In this document: piece after piece, positions 28,515 through 40,589 of the stretch
How positions within the stretch are numbered: the stretch's first letter is position 1
Layout of the letters: every line of letters starts with the position of its first letter
NCBI GenBank assembly: GCA_015478945.1
Contig: JABUQX010004562.1
Span: 22,501-86,500, forward strand
Direction of reading: 5' to 3'
Source: Trachelipus rathkii
Taxonomy: Eukaryota > Arthropoda > Malacostraca > Isopoda > Trachelipodidae
Length of the DNA: 64,000 bases
Made by a program: the position numbers and the translations under genes
Notes under the pieces: generated by a model
The model's database searches: none
The model's input: only the letters and a program-made list of their open reading frames with translations
Told to the model about the DNA's origin: nothing

Positions 28515-28935
28515 ATTAACACTCATCTATAAATATTTAATATATATATATATAATTAATTAACTATACTATATATTTATATATATTAAGTAATTAATAT
28601 TACTACCTATATATATATAATATATTATAATAAATATTATATATGTATAGTATCATAGTGTGTGTGAGTTAGTGTGTGTAGCTCAACACAGGTATACCAC
28701 CTATACTTTATCCTTGATGTTAATACCCCTCTTTAAACTAATGATAATGCAAGTTATACTTATACTCTAATAATATATAATATATATAATATATTATATA
28801 TATATATATATATATTAATTTTAATATATATATTTTATATAACATATATAATATATAATAATTATATATTATAACTATATATAATTATTATCTATATATA
28901 CTATATATATATTATAATATATATATATATTTAAT
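28515..28935. repeat. Interrupted TA-rich blocks
   Basis: Two TA clusters (28535-28650 and 28765-28935) with a short spacer. The preceding 28290-28460 has scattered TTAGGTTT and CTAGGTT words, reminiscent of the TTAGG-type tract at 8.6 kb but without a tandem array. Confidence 0.8.
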
Positions 28936-30184
28936 AGATATAAGGTCGAGTCACTTGGAAATCGTAATAGTATAGTGACAGCGCTAGCTATTTAAAATTA
29001 TATGTAGTGATATACAGGATAATGGTATTACAGATGAGTATCTATTATTACGTAAGGGCTCATATTATCATAGTCATACTTAATATATATTTTGTGCAAC
29101 GGTTTACCTCACACTGTCTCACCAATTGATGATTTATTTTGATTATGTTATTTATCACGAGACAAGGTACAGAATATTTCAACTTTGACAGTGTACAAAT
29201 AAAAAGGAGAATATATTTTACTAAATATAGTTGTGTTTTAATTATTTTATAGCATTTTATATTCAATAATTCTTGTATTATGATTAAATAATATGAATTT
29301 AATCTATATATATCTATATATATATAATATTTTATATTAATGACAGAATAATTAAAAAACATATATTTTATTGAATAAAATCTACCTCTTAGAACCTTGT
29401 TTGGAAAGATAAGTTTCTTTAAAGCTTATTAAGATTTGAATATTTATGGCCTTACTGGATTAAAATTAATAACAAAAATTCAATAATACTAAATTATAAA
29501 TAAAATATATATATTATTTTATAATTATTATTTTTTAACTTAATAGAATTTTATTGATATAATTATTATTATATTTATTAATATATTAGTATATATTATA
29601 TTAATATATATATATATATATATATAACTTATCTTTTTAAACTAATGCTTTTATCCATTTATCAGAGGGCGGTGAATAAATCACAGTGATATATAGTTGT
29701 ATACTACAAGGAAATATCGATACTTGTTAAGGGCCTGACTATTACAGCTGTCATACAATCAAGTTGTTCGTCAAGCCGAATGATTTAATATTTACTTGTA
29801 CCCTAGAGAGATAGTAAAACTCAGACTAGATCACTAATAAGCGGAGGATATTGAATACTCAGCGTTACCTCTTCAGAATGAGTAGTACGAGCTGATAGTC
29901 ATATCAGCTGCATATACTCACGCCAGATAAGTGTAAGACTGTGATTAAGTGAATTTATTATATGATTAATAGAGCGTGGGTTCTAAAGATCTAAGATATA
30001 GGTTGGATGGTGTGGTCAACATAATCGGAACTAGGTGAGACACGAGCGCTAAACGCTATCAGCGCAAAAAAGTAATACATTAGACGTATAGTCTAAAGGA
30101 AATAGCCTTATCTAATATACTTTAGTGTCGAGCCAGTCGCAGTATAAATAGTATACTAAACTAATAAGTGTTTTATTCACTCAA
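28936..30184. other. AT-rich region without recognisable genes
   Basis: A TA run at about 29600-29626 is the only repeat. Bases 29640-30180 are less AT-rich but contain no readable domain. Confidence 0.4.
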
Positions 30185-30470
30185 TACGATGTACAGACCG
30201 GCACTAGTGGCATCTCGCCATGTATAATGGGTTTCATCCCCAAATCAATGGTGCTGTAAAAACAATACCCCCAACGTGCAAATACCATCCACTTCACTAT
30301 TTTATTTAGCTACCTTTACTTGTGAATTGCCAACTCGATTCTTTGCTCATCTAACATTCTCTTTCATTGACAAGCAACTTTTTCTTTTCGAGATATGTGT
30401 CTACCCTACACAACACCTCTCATCCCTCACTACTACGACTCTAAACAAGCGCTCAACAACTAAACCTTAT
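30185..30470 (-). pseudogene. LINE-A 3'-end remnant
   Basis: The plus strand shares with 1640-1890 and 24900-25170 the sequence order: a CGCCATGTATAATGGGTTTCAT-like word, then a C/T-rich tail. On the minus strand this is the C-terminal/3' UTR boundary of LINE-A. The 91-codon plus-strand frame here is antisense. Confidence 0.4.
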
Positions 30471-33400
30471 CTGGAGGATCGTTGTTGTCTCCAACACACA
30501 AACGTGAGACTACACTCTCCTAACTATATTGCATCTAGTGTCGCTTGCTAATACCTTATAACTCATAAATACTTAGATGTTTATGTTCTCCTTCCGTGCT
30601 GAATATTCTAAACTCTAACCTAACGAGATTTCACATACCTTAACACGTCTAGACACAATTACGTTACATGATTTCATGTCTCATAATTAAAATCAATTTC
30701 CGCACTCTTACTGTATAATATTTCTTGCTACTGCTCCTTCACGAGGTAAATGTTATACTGAATGATAGACATCTTAAGTTAATTACTGTTAGTATATAAT
30801 TTGAACTACTCTATTACTAACTTAAACTAGCTACTTTAACGATTTACTTCCATCTACTTTTGTCTAATATATTAAATCATGTAACAAATACTTTGAATTG
30901 CAAAATACTATACGCTACTTACAAGATCAAGTCTCATCATTTTGTGATATTACGACCAAGGGATTTATATGATTGCATAGCTCTTCTACATTCACTATAC
31001 CTATCTACTATTAGACTATTATAATCGTTACCTATTCTATCAATAATATATATCATAAGTATTATAAATCAGGTATCATCCCCCACTGATACCTTAATAG
31101 CTGAATAAAGAATTTTAATTAATTTACTAACTCTATGGGCATCTTACTCGCTCTTCTTACATTCCATATTACTCTTATCTACATTTTATTTCAAATACTT
31201 CCTTTATTATACATACTACTATGGCAACACTACATATCTATACAATAGTCACTCAATTTTCTAGTTCTATCGCACATAATAAAACTTAAATCATTCTCGT
31301 ACAAAAGGGCACCTCCATATCTCTCTATCAGTCTAAACTTTCTTTCACCTCATCTACTTCTAAATTTTTTCATTACTATTATATAATCATTATATAAATT
31401 AATAAGCCTCAGATAGAATAATATCAATTCATCTTTATCATCCCATATTATCATAGTAATATCACTTATCAAATGATTTATTTTTAAATATTAGCTACAT
31501 ATATTTTCTATAATTAATATATATTATAATATGTATTGTGAGATCATATTAAATAGAGCTTATCCTTATAAATTCAAAATAACGACTACATCTTTCTATG
31601 CATTTAAGCTTATAACTAAATAATTATTTATTCTTCTTCTTCTCTATAATTTTACTTAATTATTTTTTTTTATTTGTAGAAATAAATACTATATAGAATA
31701 TTTCATACAATATTGCTTATCTTATACACTAAGTCATACACGTGCTTATATAGTGTTAACATATAAATGAGGTAAAATTCTCTATGCTATTTGCCATTTC
31801 ACTATCTCGTCTATGTCCGCGATAACTCTTATCTTTATGCTCAGATAATAAATAAGATAGCAATAAATTTCATATCTCTTTTCTTGTGTCAAGAAGTATT
31901 TTCAAATTTTGTAATATAATTATTAATCTTATTTTAAGTTAATTTCAAAATAACTAATATATCCCTTCTATCTTATAAATAAAAGTTCTAATACTGCTTT
32001 GCATCTTCCATGCACTACATTCGTGACTAATTTCAAAGTATTCTTACACAGACTAGTCGCACAACAAATTTATGTGATCTCTCAAATAAAGTCAGTGTGA
32101 GAGGGATATTCATAATAGGCTACAATGTTTGATATTACTAACTCATATATCGAATATTTGAGAACTATAATTTCGTTTTTGTGGTATATAGCTAACACTT
32201 ATTTTTATGGATACTCAGACTGTATTCACTAGTTTTTTTGCTGCATCTTATTAAGCTTTCGAATTTAACTAATTCTTTATACTTTAACTTAATCACTTTT
32301 AAACACCTTATACTAAATTATTACTACTATATTATATATTATATACTATATATATATATCTACCAAATAACTTATTTACTTCTTTATATATATAACGCTC
32401 AATCTAATAAAAAACTCATTTTACTTTAAACATCTTATTCATTTACTGTTCTATTTAGTATTACTTAGCCTCACTAATAAATTATTGACGTGTTCCTCCT
32501 AAAATATACTCTATCATATATTACTAATTATCTAAATATAAACACATAAATGAAGTATTGCTATCACAAGTAGTGAAATTTATTCCCCAGATATTTTCAC
32601 TCACATATAACTGCGCTGAAGTCAATCTATGATAGATTAAAATGAGAGAGAATTATAAGTAAATGTGTCTACCGTATAGTGTAGAACATTGGTTCTGATG
32701 ATTTACTTCAGAAGTCAGTTAGACGACTTATATAGTTTTTTCATGGCTCGCTATATTGGACAGATTAAGATATGAGGTCTAACTGCTACAGAAATAATAA
32801 AACTAAGTGGTGTGATTGATTATATGATTATTAAATAAGTTATGTTTATTTCATGACTTAGAATTAATCAACTTATTTTTTAGACATGGATACCTTGAAG
32901 GAATTTATTGTCTCGCGAGGAATTAAGAATGTACCTTAGATATTCGTAATATACTCATTAAACTTGAAGGTTATGATTTGTATAGATTACGATAGTTCAT
33001 ATTTTGTTTTTTAGGATATCATAAGTGGTCACACGATCTACATACCACTCCTAGAAAGTAATTAAATATGGGTATAGTTTGTGTATAATTTTATAATTAC
33101 ACGTCTCATCTGATATTATGACAATTGTGATACAAGCGTTACGATACTTTCAAATTATAAAAAAATTAGAAATTTTCGGGATACGAGCGCTTTCGTCTGG
33201 CCAGCTTCAGACTTTACTTCTCAGGGTAACGAGAGCGAGCTCACTCTAGTATAATGAATTGACAATCGTAGGAAATTTTTTTGAGTGGGTTATAGCATGG
33301 TGATCTGTAGTCTTTATATGAGTTTTAATAGATGACATTATTTGGAAAATATGTGAAGGATGGGGAGTTATTGATTGTAGTCTAACTCTTGATATTCACT

Positions 33401-33555
33401 AGCGGTATTTTATTGAGTTTATCGTTAGTTTCACTTATTGTTTAGAACAGGACTGGACAGAAATTATGTGCGTATCGGACTTTGATAAATGCATTGGTTT
33501 GTGTTTTTCTTTGTTTAGGGGGATGAAGAGTATGTTTAAAAGAGCGAGTTTTGGA
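30471..33555. other. C/T-skewed AT-rich region, no readable gene
   Basis: From 30.5 to about 32.5 kb the plus strand is C/T-rich, matching the antisense composition of LINE-A. This may be the body of the decayed copy whose 3' end is at 30.2 kb. A TA cluster lies near 32336-32360. I see no intact motif. Confidence 0.4.
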
Positions 33556-33559
33556 TATA

Positions 33560-34540
33560 GTCATATTTCCAGGGCTTTCTCAATCTTTCTTTGATAACTT
33601 TGTTCTTTTTCAGTTCTAGGATCTTACCTTCCCTACTTGCTTATGTCTTTCCTTTCCATCCATGCTTCACTAACTTAATCTTGCATAAAACAACATATTG
33701 ATATGATATTCCATCCCCCTTACTGTTTTAATGTCCAACACAAAATCAATCATACTTTTCACTTCGATATCATCTATACCTACCACAACTCTCGTATACT
33801 GAATAATACTCTTATGCCTGAAGAATGTATTACTTTATACATATTCTCTCCTCACAGAATCAATCATCTTCCTACCATTCTCATTTTCAACCGCATCCCC
33901 AAAGGCACATGTGTTGTACCAACCATCCCTTTTTCGATTACCTATCCAACATTAAGTCACCAAAACTTAATTTGAAGCCCCTACTGACCCCGTTTAAAAC
34001 ATCATTCAGATTATCCCAGAAAGTCACATTCTCCTCAATATCATCCTCAGATGGACCATATATAACAACTACACATGCATTGACCTTCTCAAACTTAAAT
34101 TTAGCCATTAGAATTCTAATACTCACACAAACAAAATCTACCAAAGCTCTGTGAGACAGGTCACTCATCAGAATCGCAACTTCTTTCCACTTCAGCACAC
34201 ACCTCATAATTCCCTACCACATCACTCGTCTTCTTCACCACTTCCTTTCATCTTTGTTTCTGTCACAGCAAGCAAATCAAATTTACTCTTTCTAAATAAA
34301 TCCATCACCTCTTTCCTCCTCACCATTTATTCCTCTAACATTTCATATATCCAAACGATTTATAACATTTTTTACTTTCTCAACATCCCTTCGCATTCTG
34401 CGGTCACGACGAACTCTGAGGCATGCTTAAACATTCTTAGGGTATAAGTAAGTGATAGCTGGTCCCCAACTCAACTACCACTGTCCCTTTAGTCGCCTCC
34501 TATGGGAATTCTTTCTCCCCCTACACACAGGAATATATGA
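33560..34540 (-). pseudogene. LINE-A copy 2: leader and endonuclease region
   Basis: This is clearly homologous to 3840-4745. It begins with the leader (34540-34440, including GACTAAAGGGACAGTGG on the minus strand). It continues with a segment reading EVAILMSDLSHRALVDFVCVS and FKFEKVNACVVVIYGP, then the FWDNLNDVLNGVSRGFKL block and the distal endonuclease region to about 33640. Several frameshifts break it. The reverse-transcriptase part is absent immediately downstream, so it is truncated or too decayed to see. Confidence 0.75.
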
Positions 34541-34734
34541 AAACAAGGTGTTGTATGTAATAGTAGTAGTGTTTTATGGTCTGTATGCGAGATACGGAGT
34601 TTACTCCTGGTAAGAAGAGTATGGGTATGGGCGCAAGAGGGACAAACCATTGGTCACTGGAGTGTCTTGGGATATATGATACACCCCAAATGTTAAATTG
34701 GAGGTAACCTCATCGCTTCAAGACGCTACTTCCC

Positions 34735-34868
34735 TTGATATATATATATTTATATATATATTATTATTAATTATATTATTATATATTATATATACAATAT
34801 ATTTCTGTAAATGTATTATATCTATAATTATATATTATATATTATTTATTCGGTATATATTTCTTTAT
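34735..34868. repeat. TA-rich microsatellite
   Basis: Interrupted TA dinucleotide repeats. Confidence 0.85.
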
Positions 34869-34944
34869 TTCCAGGTGCATACTATGGTAACTATATGCAT
34901 TACATCATTGAACAACCGCTGTTGACTAATAGCAACACTAGTTT

Positions 34945-35759
34945 CGCTGTCAAGGAGGGAGTAGGTATTATTTGTTAAGGAATTGTTACATTTAGTTATT
35001 AGTCGGGGTGGTCTAAATTAATATGTTAACCTTTATAAGCGTGTGATGAACTTTTGTATTATTTTTACGGAGGGGAATTGAAGGCTTGGTAGACATATGG
35101 AGGATGCTTTTCGTTTGTTTACTAGTTATTAGAGTGTTTAGTAGAATGCCTTTGAGAATATCAGTATTTATATCGGTATCCTTATTTGTTTTTTTTCAGT
35201 ATTCAAAGATGTTTAAAAACTGTAAATAATTTTCTTGTTTCTCGAGGGCGAAGGGAAGACCATATTTTAAGTTGTATTTAGATAAGTTTTTTATTGTATC
35301 GGGATTTGAAGATGAGCACCATACACTGTTTTTAAATATTAGGTCAAATTTATATTGTAATATGCGATTTAGTTTATTTATAGTATTATCTTTTAAGTTA
35401 TGAGCATTATCGAGTAAGTTTGTAAATTGAAGTAGGTTAGTTGGAAATTTATTATACCATGCAGTTTGTAACAACTTGAAGGCGGTGTTGCATAAACGGA
35501 ATGCTGTGTTGATTTCAGATTTGACGAGGGTGATTTTATTAATCAGGATAGCTTTGTGAACATCTGAGAATGGGGTGAATTTATTTCCTTTAATATGGGT
35601 GGAGACTAGGGTTTTCGGTATGATGAGGTTGGAGAGGCACTTTTTTAGGAATTTGATTTGGCATTTCTTTTTGTTTGCGGTTATCAATCTGTTTCTATAG
35701 TTGAAGAAGCACTTTCGGATATAATAAGTTAAAAATTCGCCGTTGTTTCCGGGTACCAT
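34945..35759 (-). pseudogene. Penelope-like element fragment (N-terminal region), tentative
   Basis: A 187-codon minus-strand frame (35196-35759) is the longest non-repetitive open frame in the window. It is rich in Lys/Asn/Leu and has predicted helical stretches. It starts with a KKCQIKFLKKCLSNLIIPKT block and ends with NLSKYNLKYGLPFALEKQ, then YLQFLNIFEY. That layout resembles the region just before the reverse transcriptase in Penelope-like elements, where an NLS...L..G..F motif is typical. After the stop, 35195-34945 continues in a shifted frame with a segment that may be the next conserved block. No RT catalytic box, GIY-YIG domain or terminal repeat is visible, so the piece is truncated. 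The identification rests on remembered family character, not on alignment. Confidence 0.45.
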
Positions 35760-35891
35760 TATTTAGTATAGTTAAATTACCACTTGAACGTGGGATGATA
35801 TTTTGGATAACTTGCCCCTTGTGTGGTCATAAATAGTTAACATAAAACATTTCTGTAAGGTTATGTGTTACCTGTGTGAAACAAACAATAT

Positions 35892-35913
35892 ACTATATAT
35901 ATATATATAATAT

Positions 35914-35956
<43 letters not shown>

Positions 35957-36000
35957 TATTATATATATTATAATATATATATAACTTATATATTTTATAT
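35892..36000. repeat. TA-rich microsatellite
   Basis: Interrupted TA repeats. Confidence 0.9.
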
Positions 36001-36002
36001 GA

Positions 36003-36420
36003 TAGCATAGGAGTATCTGCCAGATCTAATTGGAGTTTGATTTGTCCTATATAAGAAAAATGAATATTCGAACAATCGTAACATATGAAGACTTTCTTTC
36101 TTGGATAGTTCTGGGCGACGGGCTAGCATCCGGTCTTTCTTTTTGCTTGAAAGAATCTGGACAGCTTGGAATCTTTAATGGCGCTAGAGGACACGATCTT
36201 CTGAAGAGCTCTGGGGGAACGAGTTTCGAGGCAAAATGGAAGAAGATTGCTAGTTCACTGAATGGTGGATAAACCCTACCTGAGTGTACACACTCAGGAT
36301 GCATAGAAACATTGCGCCGGGAATTGTTTTTTCTAGAGTGCTTTAGGATCATAGTTCTGGGCAGAAAGGAAGAAATGCTGTCAACAGACAGGGCGAAAGC
36401 GCTACATAGAGATTGTTAAT
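36003..36420. other. Unidentified balanced-composition block with an 80-codon frame
   Basis: This 420-base block is less AT-rich than both flanks, which are TA microsatellites. A plus-strand frame (36030-36272) and an overlapping minus-strand frame (36047-36352) are open; I recognise neither. At 36279-36298 there is a 9-bp inverted repeat, CCTGAGTGT-AC-ACACTCAGG. It may be a captured fragment of another repeat or a short terminal piece of an element. Confidence 0.3.
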
Positions 36421-36555
36421 AATAATAAAATAAAACATATTTTATATATTTGGAGATATACGATGCGTAGCTTTATGTATATATATATATATACTATATA
36501 TATTATATATATAATATTATATATATATTATATTTATATATAATATATATATATA

Positions 36556-36971
36556 TGGTTTTTTTAATTGGTTTAAACTAAAATTTTGGTTTAAAACTAC
36601 AACTCATTTCAAAAACTACAATAGATCCGGGAAAGGAATACATTGTTGGCATCCTGGTAACATTTTAGTGCGGGAAACTTGTAAAAAAAAACAAAAAAAA
36701 CAAAAATCATATCTCAAAAACTACAATAACAGGGAAAAGGGATACATTTTTTGGAATCCTTGTAAAAATTTTAGTAAGGAAAATGTCAAAAATAAATAAA
36801 AAAATAAATAAAATAAATATTGGCTATTTTTTTTTTAGGAGGAGGGACATAGTAATATATATTATATATATATATATATATATAATTATATTATATATAT
36901 ATAATATATATATATATATATACTATATTATATTTTATATATAATATATATAAATATATTATATATATATA

Positions 36972-37034
<63 letters not shown>

Positions 37035-37730
37035 TATATTATATAATATATATATTATTTATTTGTAAAGGTATTACACGGCATGTAGGGGGCCGACGCG
37101 GGAACACAGGGGGGACGTTTTTCCATACCCCGTAGGGGAGGGGCGGAGGACCGCGACACCCAAAGATCAAAGAGCGGGGGTTTCCGGAGACCTTCCCGGA
37201 GGGGGGGATTAGTCCTACCGTAGTTTCCCGGAAGGCGAGAGACCCGACTCCTGCATCGGTGCGGTATACCCTGGGGTATTCTTTAGCTTAAAAAAAAAAG
37301 GCAAAATTTAATAGAAAGTCTATTTATTTAACGAGTACCAATAAAAGGTATCTAAATAGTCTCTCATCATATTACTATAATTATTAACAATTTTTTTTTT
37401 TTTTTTTTACATTTTCCCTATCCAAAATTTTAACCGGATTCCAAAAATGTATTCCTTTTCGTGTAGCTATTGTAGTTTTTTGATATATATATATATACTA
37501 CTCATATATATATATATATATACTATATATATATTTATTATCTATTATATATTATATATTATATATAAATATTATATATATTATATATTATATAATATAT
37601 ATATAATATTATATATATATTTAACAATTTTGCATAACAATGATCAAAATTCACAATTCTTCCTTTCCTGTATCTATTGTAGTTTTTGAGATATGAGTTG
37701 TAGTTTTAAACCAAATTTCACCATATATAT
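36556..37730. mobile_element. Foldback element with long inverted arms and GC-rich core
   Basis: The left arm (36556-36840) is built of two diverged units that each contain CAAAAACTACAATA..GG(G)AAA. The right arm (37371-37484 and 37625-37730) contains the reverse complements, in mirror order. The outer ends match: GGTTTAAAACTACAACTCAT near 36583-36602 and ATGAGTTGTAGTTTTAAACC near 37693-37712 are exact reverse complements. TA microsatellites interrupt the centre (36855-37060) and the right arm (37485-37620). Between the arms lies a GC-rich core (37078-37285). No transposase is present, so this is a non-autonomous foldback or MITE-type element. Confidence 0.75.
37078..37285. other. GC-rich core of the foldback element
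   Basis: About 200 bases of G-rich sequence with G runs of four to seven, in otherwise AT-rich DNA. It contains self-complementary CCGGAGACC/CCCGGAGG and TTTCCCGGAA words. It does not encode a recognisable protein. Confidence 0.6.
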
Positions 37731-38835
37731 AAATGTAAATTAGGCATAGTAAAAACCTTTCACCTTCTTCTCTGATGGTACGATCCGATCAGTTTTATTA
37801 AATACAAAAAATGGGAGAATCACATAGCTAAGTGCATTATACCTTTAGAAATCCATTTTAATATTTTTAATTTGATGACGGTCTCGAGGAACCTACCTCG
37901 ATATTGGGTTCCCAACAGGAGAGAACTACACGTAAAGCTCAAATTTTAGCGAAACAATGCATTAAGGCTATTCTTTCAGATGAAGAATAGTCGAAACATT
38001 TTTTTTGTCCTTTGACATAACATACAAATATTCTACAATTAGAATTACGTAAACTGCGCAGTAACGTCTTTTATCTTGTGCTCCAAAGACACAACTGTAG
38101 AACTTTTATTTTGGCTTCCTTGTACTCGGGGGGAGTTGAATGGCATTTGAATCAAACATGGTACAAACCTAATATTTTAAGCTTGCTATGGCCTGCAAAC
38201 CTTTTGAAGCTTTCAGGCAATTGTAGAGTTTTCGTTTTTTTCATCATATCTCTTTTTTTTAGAACTGAATTATCCTAAAACCACTTCTTGTTGGTCACGT
38301 TTCCCTAGGTGTTTGGATGGACGTATCACGCGATATGATTACGCCAGGATGGAGAAATTCTGGGATTTAAATAGGTGACAACCTCTTTTATATATTTCCT
38401 TGAAAGAATGACATGACATTCTATTTTCCAATGCTCAATCATTCCTTTCTTTCAGGGGAGTCATAGTGGCGTTTGCCTTTGGCGTTGCAAAAGGCCACGT
38501 TCCCTTCGAAGGGGGGTATTTATTGTTGGTTGAGCCAAACAAATGTTATTCTATGAGTAGTCTACTATTGAAACAATTCAAAGGGTTAGATTAGCATGAT
38601 GAAAACGGAGTATTCAGTATCTTATATGCTATTCTACTTTGAGTATTTTGAAACGCCCTACAACGTGAATGAGACTTCAATGGGTTTGAGGGTAGAGGCA
38701 TTGATATTAAATAAACCATTTTTTGTTGTTGTCACCCATTCTATCAATGAAGGCTTCATATATTTTCTCTTTTATTGCAATACTATAAACACAGACTTCG
38801 ATAAACCTTTTTTTCACTTTCTTTTCGGTGGGAGC
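37731..38835. other. Unassigned sequence with weak coding-like character
   Basis: Base composition is more balanced than in the AT deserts, and several frames of 60-99 codons are open on the plus strand (for example 38596-38895). None resembles a family I know. It may be the body of the unclassified repeat whose end is at 39.04-39.96 kb. Confidence 0.3.
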
Positions 38836-39096
38836 CTAATGTCGACATTTTTTTTCAAATCTCGACCAAATCGTTTTTATTTTTTTTTGTTGTAACTGTT
38901 GTTTTCGAGGCACTATAGCTTCAATCCCCCTTGTTTCAGAATAAGGAGGGGGTATTTGTTGCATTCTCTCATGTCCAGCGGGACTGGAGAGCGTGGACAT
39001 CATATTCCAAAATTGCAACATCTTAAGCAATAAAAAGCCACACGGCACACCTTTATTCTCATAGTTTTTAGTTGCATGCCTGAACTTTTCGTGCAT
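38836..39096 (-). other. 86-codon frame of unknown identity
   Basis: The minus-strand frame has mixed, protein-like composition, including a polar IPPPYSETRGIEAIVPRKQQ stretch and a basic C-terminus. Beyond the stop, the same strand continues with further protein-like segments in shifted frames. It overlaps the inner end of the repeat copy at 39040-39962, so it may be a transposon-encoded protein remnant. I do not recognise it. Confidence 0.25.
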
Positions 39097-39962
39097 TCGC
39101 TTCCTGTTCTGTTACTTTTTTATTTTTTGGCGTGCATTGTGGTTTTTGTTTTTGTCTCTTCTTTTTTGAAGCAGAGCCGCTAATATTTTTTTTTTAAATT
39201 TTTATTAATTAATTGCATCAGTGTTAATCTAATTGCATGTTAATTAACGAACTAAAGTGGTGCGTTATATTTATTCGAGCTTGCTTGTAATTCGAGCTCC
39301 GTAAGTACGTCATTGCGTGGGTATGAATCATAGAGTGAGCTGAACTCAGGTAAGCTCTTCATTCTTTGTTTGTACATACGAGCTTAATTATTTGTATTTG
39401 TGAAATAAACAAGCACTCTCTAACTACCCTACTAGAGTAGCTTAGATGATACTGGAAATTTCTTCAGTTTCATCTATTGGAGGTACATAAAACATTGCTT
39501 TTCTTGGTCCTTTTTCCTTCCTTCTGTTTTTCATACATTTGTTGAAAGGTATCTAAGAATTTTCTGTATATTCTTGAGAGGGTTTCTCTGTTTTGTAAGT
39601 GGATTTAGTACACATATGTGCGTACATATTTCGTGTAGGTCTGTATGTGCTTTAACGATTCTATTTAGAAAGCAGGAGGGGAGATGTTCTTCTTCTTCAG
39701 ACTACAATTTAATGTAAAGCGACTAATTTTATTATAAATTTCATTCATTACTTTGGTGTGCGTGTGTGTGCATTTAGCATGAGAGAGGTCGCACTCATAT
39801 AACTGCATATACATTGGGCAGAAGTTTGGGAAGTAACCCTTCTTTTCTGCGATTATAAGAAAGAGGTGGATAGGAATTAGAGAGAGGGGAGGGAATCTAC
39901 ATATTACCCCTTCAGTCGCTTAATATTCCCCCCATTCTTTCGTAGGAGTATAGCAGAAATCT
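39040..39962 (-). repeat. Unclassified interspersed repeat, copy 2 (inverted relative to 15.3-16.46 kb)
   Basis: Reverse complement of 15298-16462 with many indels. Collinear landmarks are GAAGCAGAGCCGCTAATAT (39169-39187), GTAAGTACGTCATTGCGT (39301-39318), a CTGCGATTATAAGAAAGAGG word (39847-39866) and the terminal TATAGCAGAAATCTCGGAATA (39949-39969). It ends directly in a TA microsatellite, as does copy 1. Confidence 0.65.
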
Positions 39963-39965
39963 CGG

Positions 39966-40042
39966 AATATATATATATTATATATATATATATATATATA
40001 CTATATATTATATAGTATATTATTATATTATTATTAATTATA

Positions 40043-40073
<31 letters not shown>

Positions 40074-40421
40074 GTATATATATATATAAAAATTCCTATA
40101 GCTTATATATTAGGTTACAATATTTAATGATCTTAAGATATTTCGGGACGTCACTCACGTGACGCGCTATATATATATTAGTAGTATATAATATTCCGTA
40201 ATTAATATTAACGGGTAATTTAAAGTTGCATATGATAGACTATTCAAACTGAGGTGCATTTACATGTAAGATGAAGTTTTATTGATCTATAGATATAGCG
40301 TGCTATATATATATATATATATATATTATTTATATATATTATATATATATATATATATTGTGATAACTTGCGAACCAGTTAATATAAGCGGTAAGTATAT
40401 AAATTAAAAAATATATATTAT

Positions 40422-40466
<45 letters not shown>

Positions 40467-40496
40467 TATTATTCTTATATTATAATATATAATATA

Positions 40497-40535
<39 letters not shown>
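39966..40535. repeat. Series of TA microsatellites
   Basis: TA blocks at 39968-40088, 40304-40360 and 40415-40535, separated by short AT-rich sequence. A small inverted repeat, CGTCAC-TCAC-GTGACG, lies near 40149-40164. Confidence 0.9.
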
Positions 40536-40538
<3 letters not shown>

Positions 40539-40589
40539 CCTTTACCTCATTTGGAGGGCAATGAAAGTATCACAAATATTTTTCAGATG

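Noticed and set aside
37960..38010. Possible hammerhead ribozyme (CAGATGA...GAAAC) near a putative Penelope-type region
   Set aside because: The core should read CTGATGA, and there is no stem II complementarity between the two motifs.
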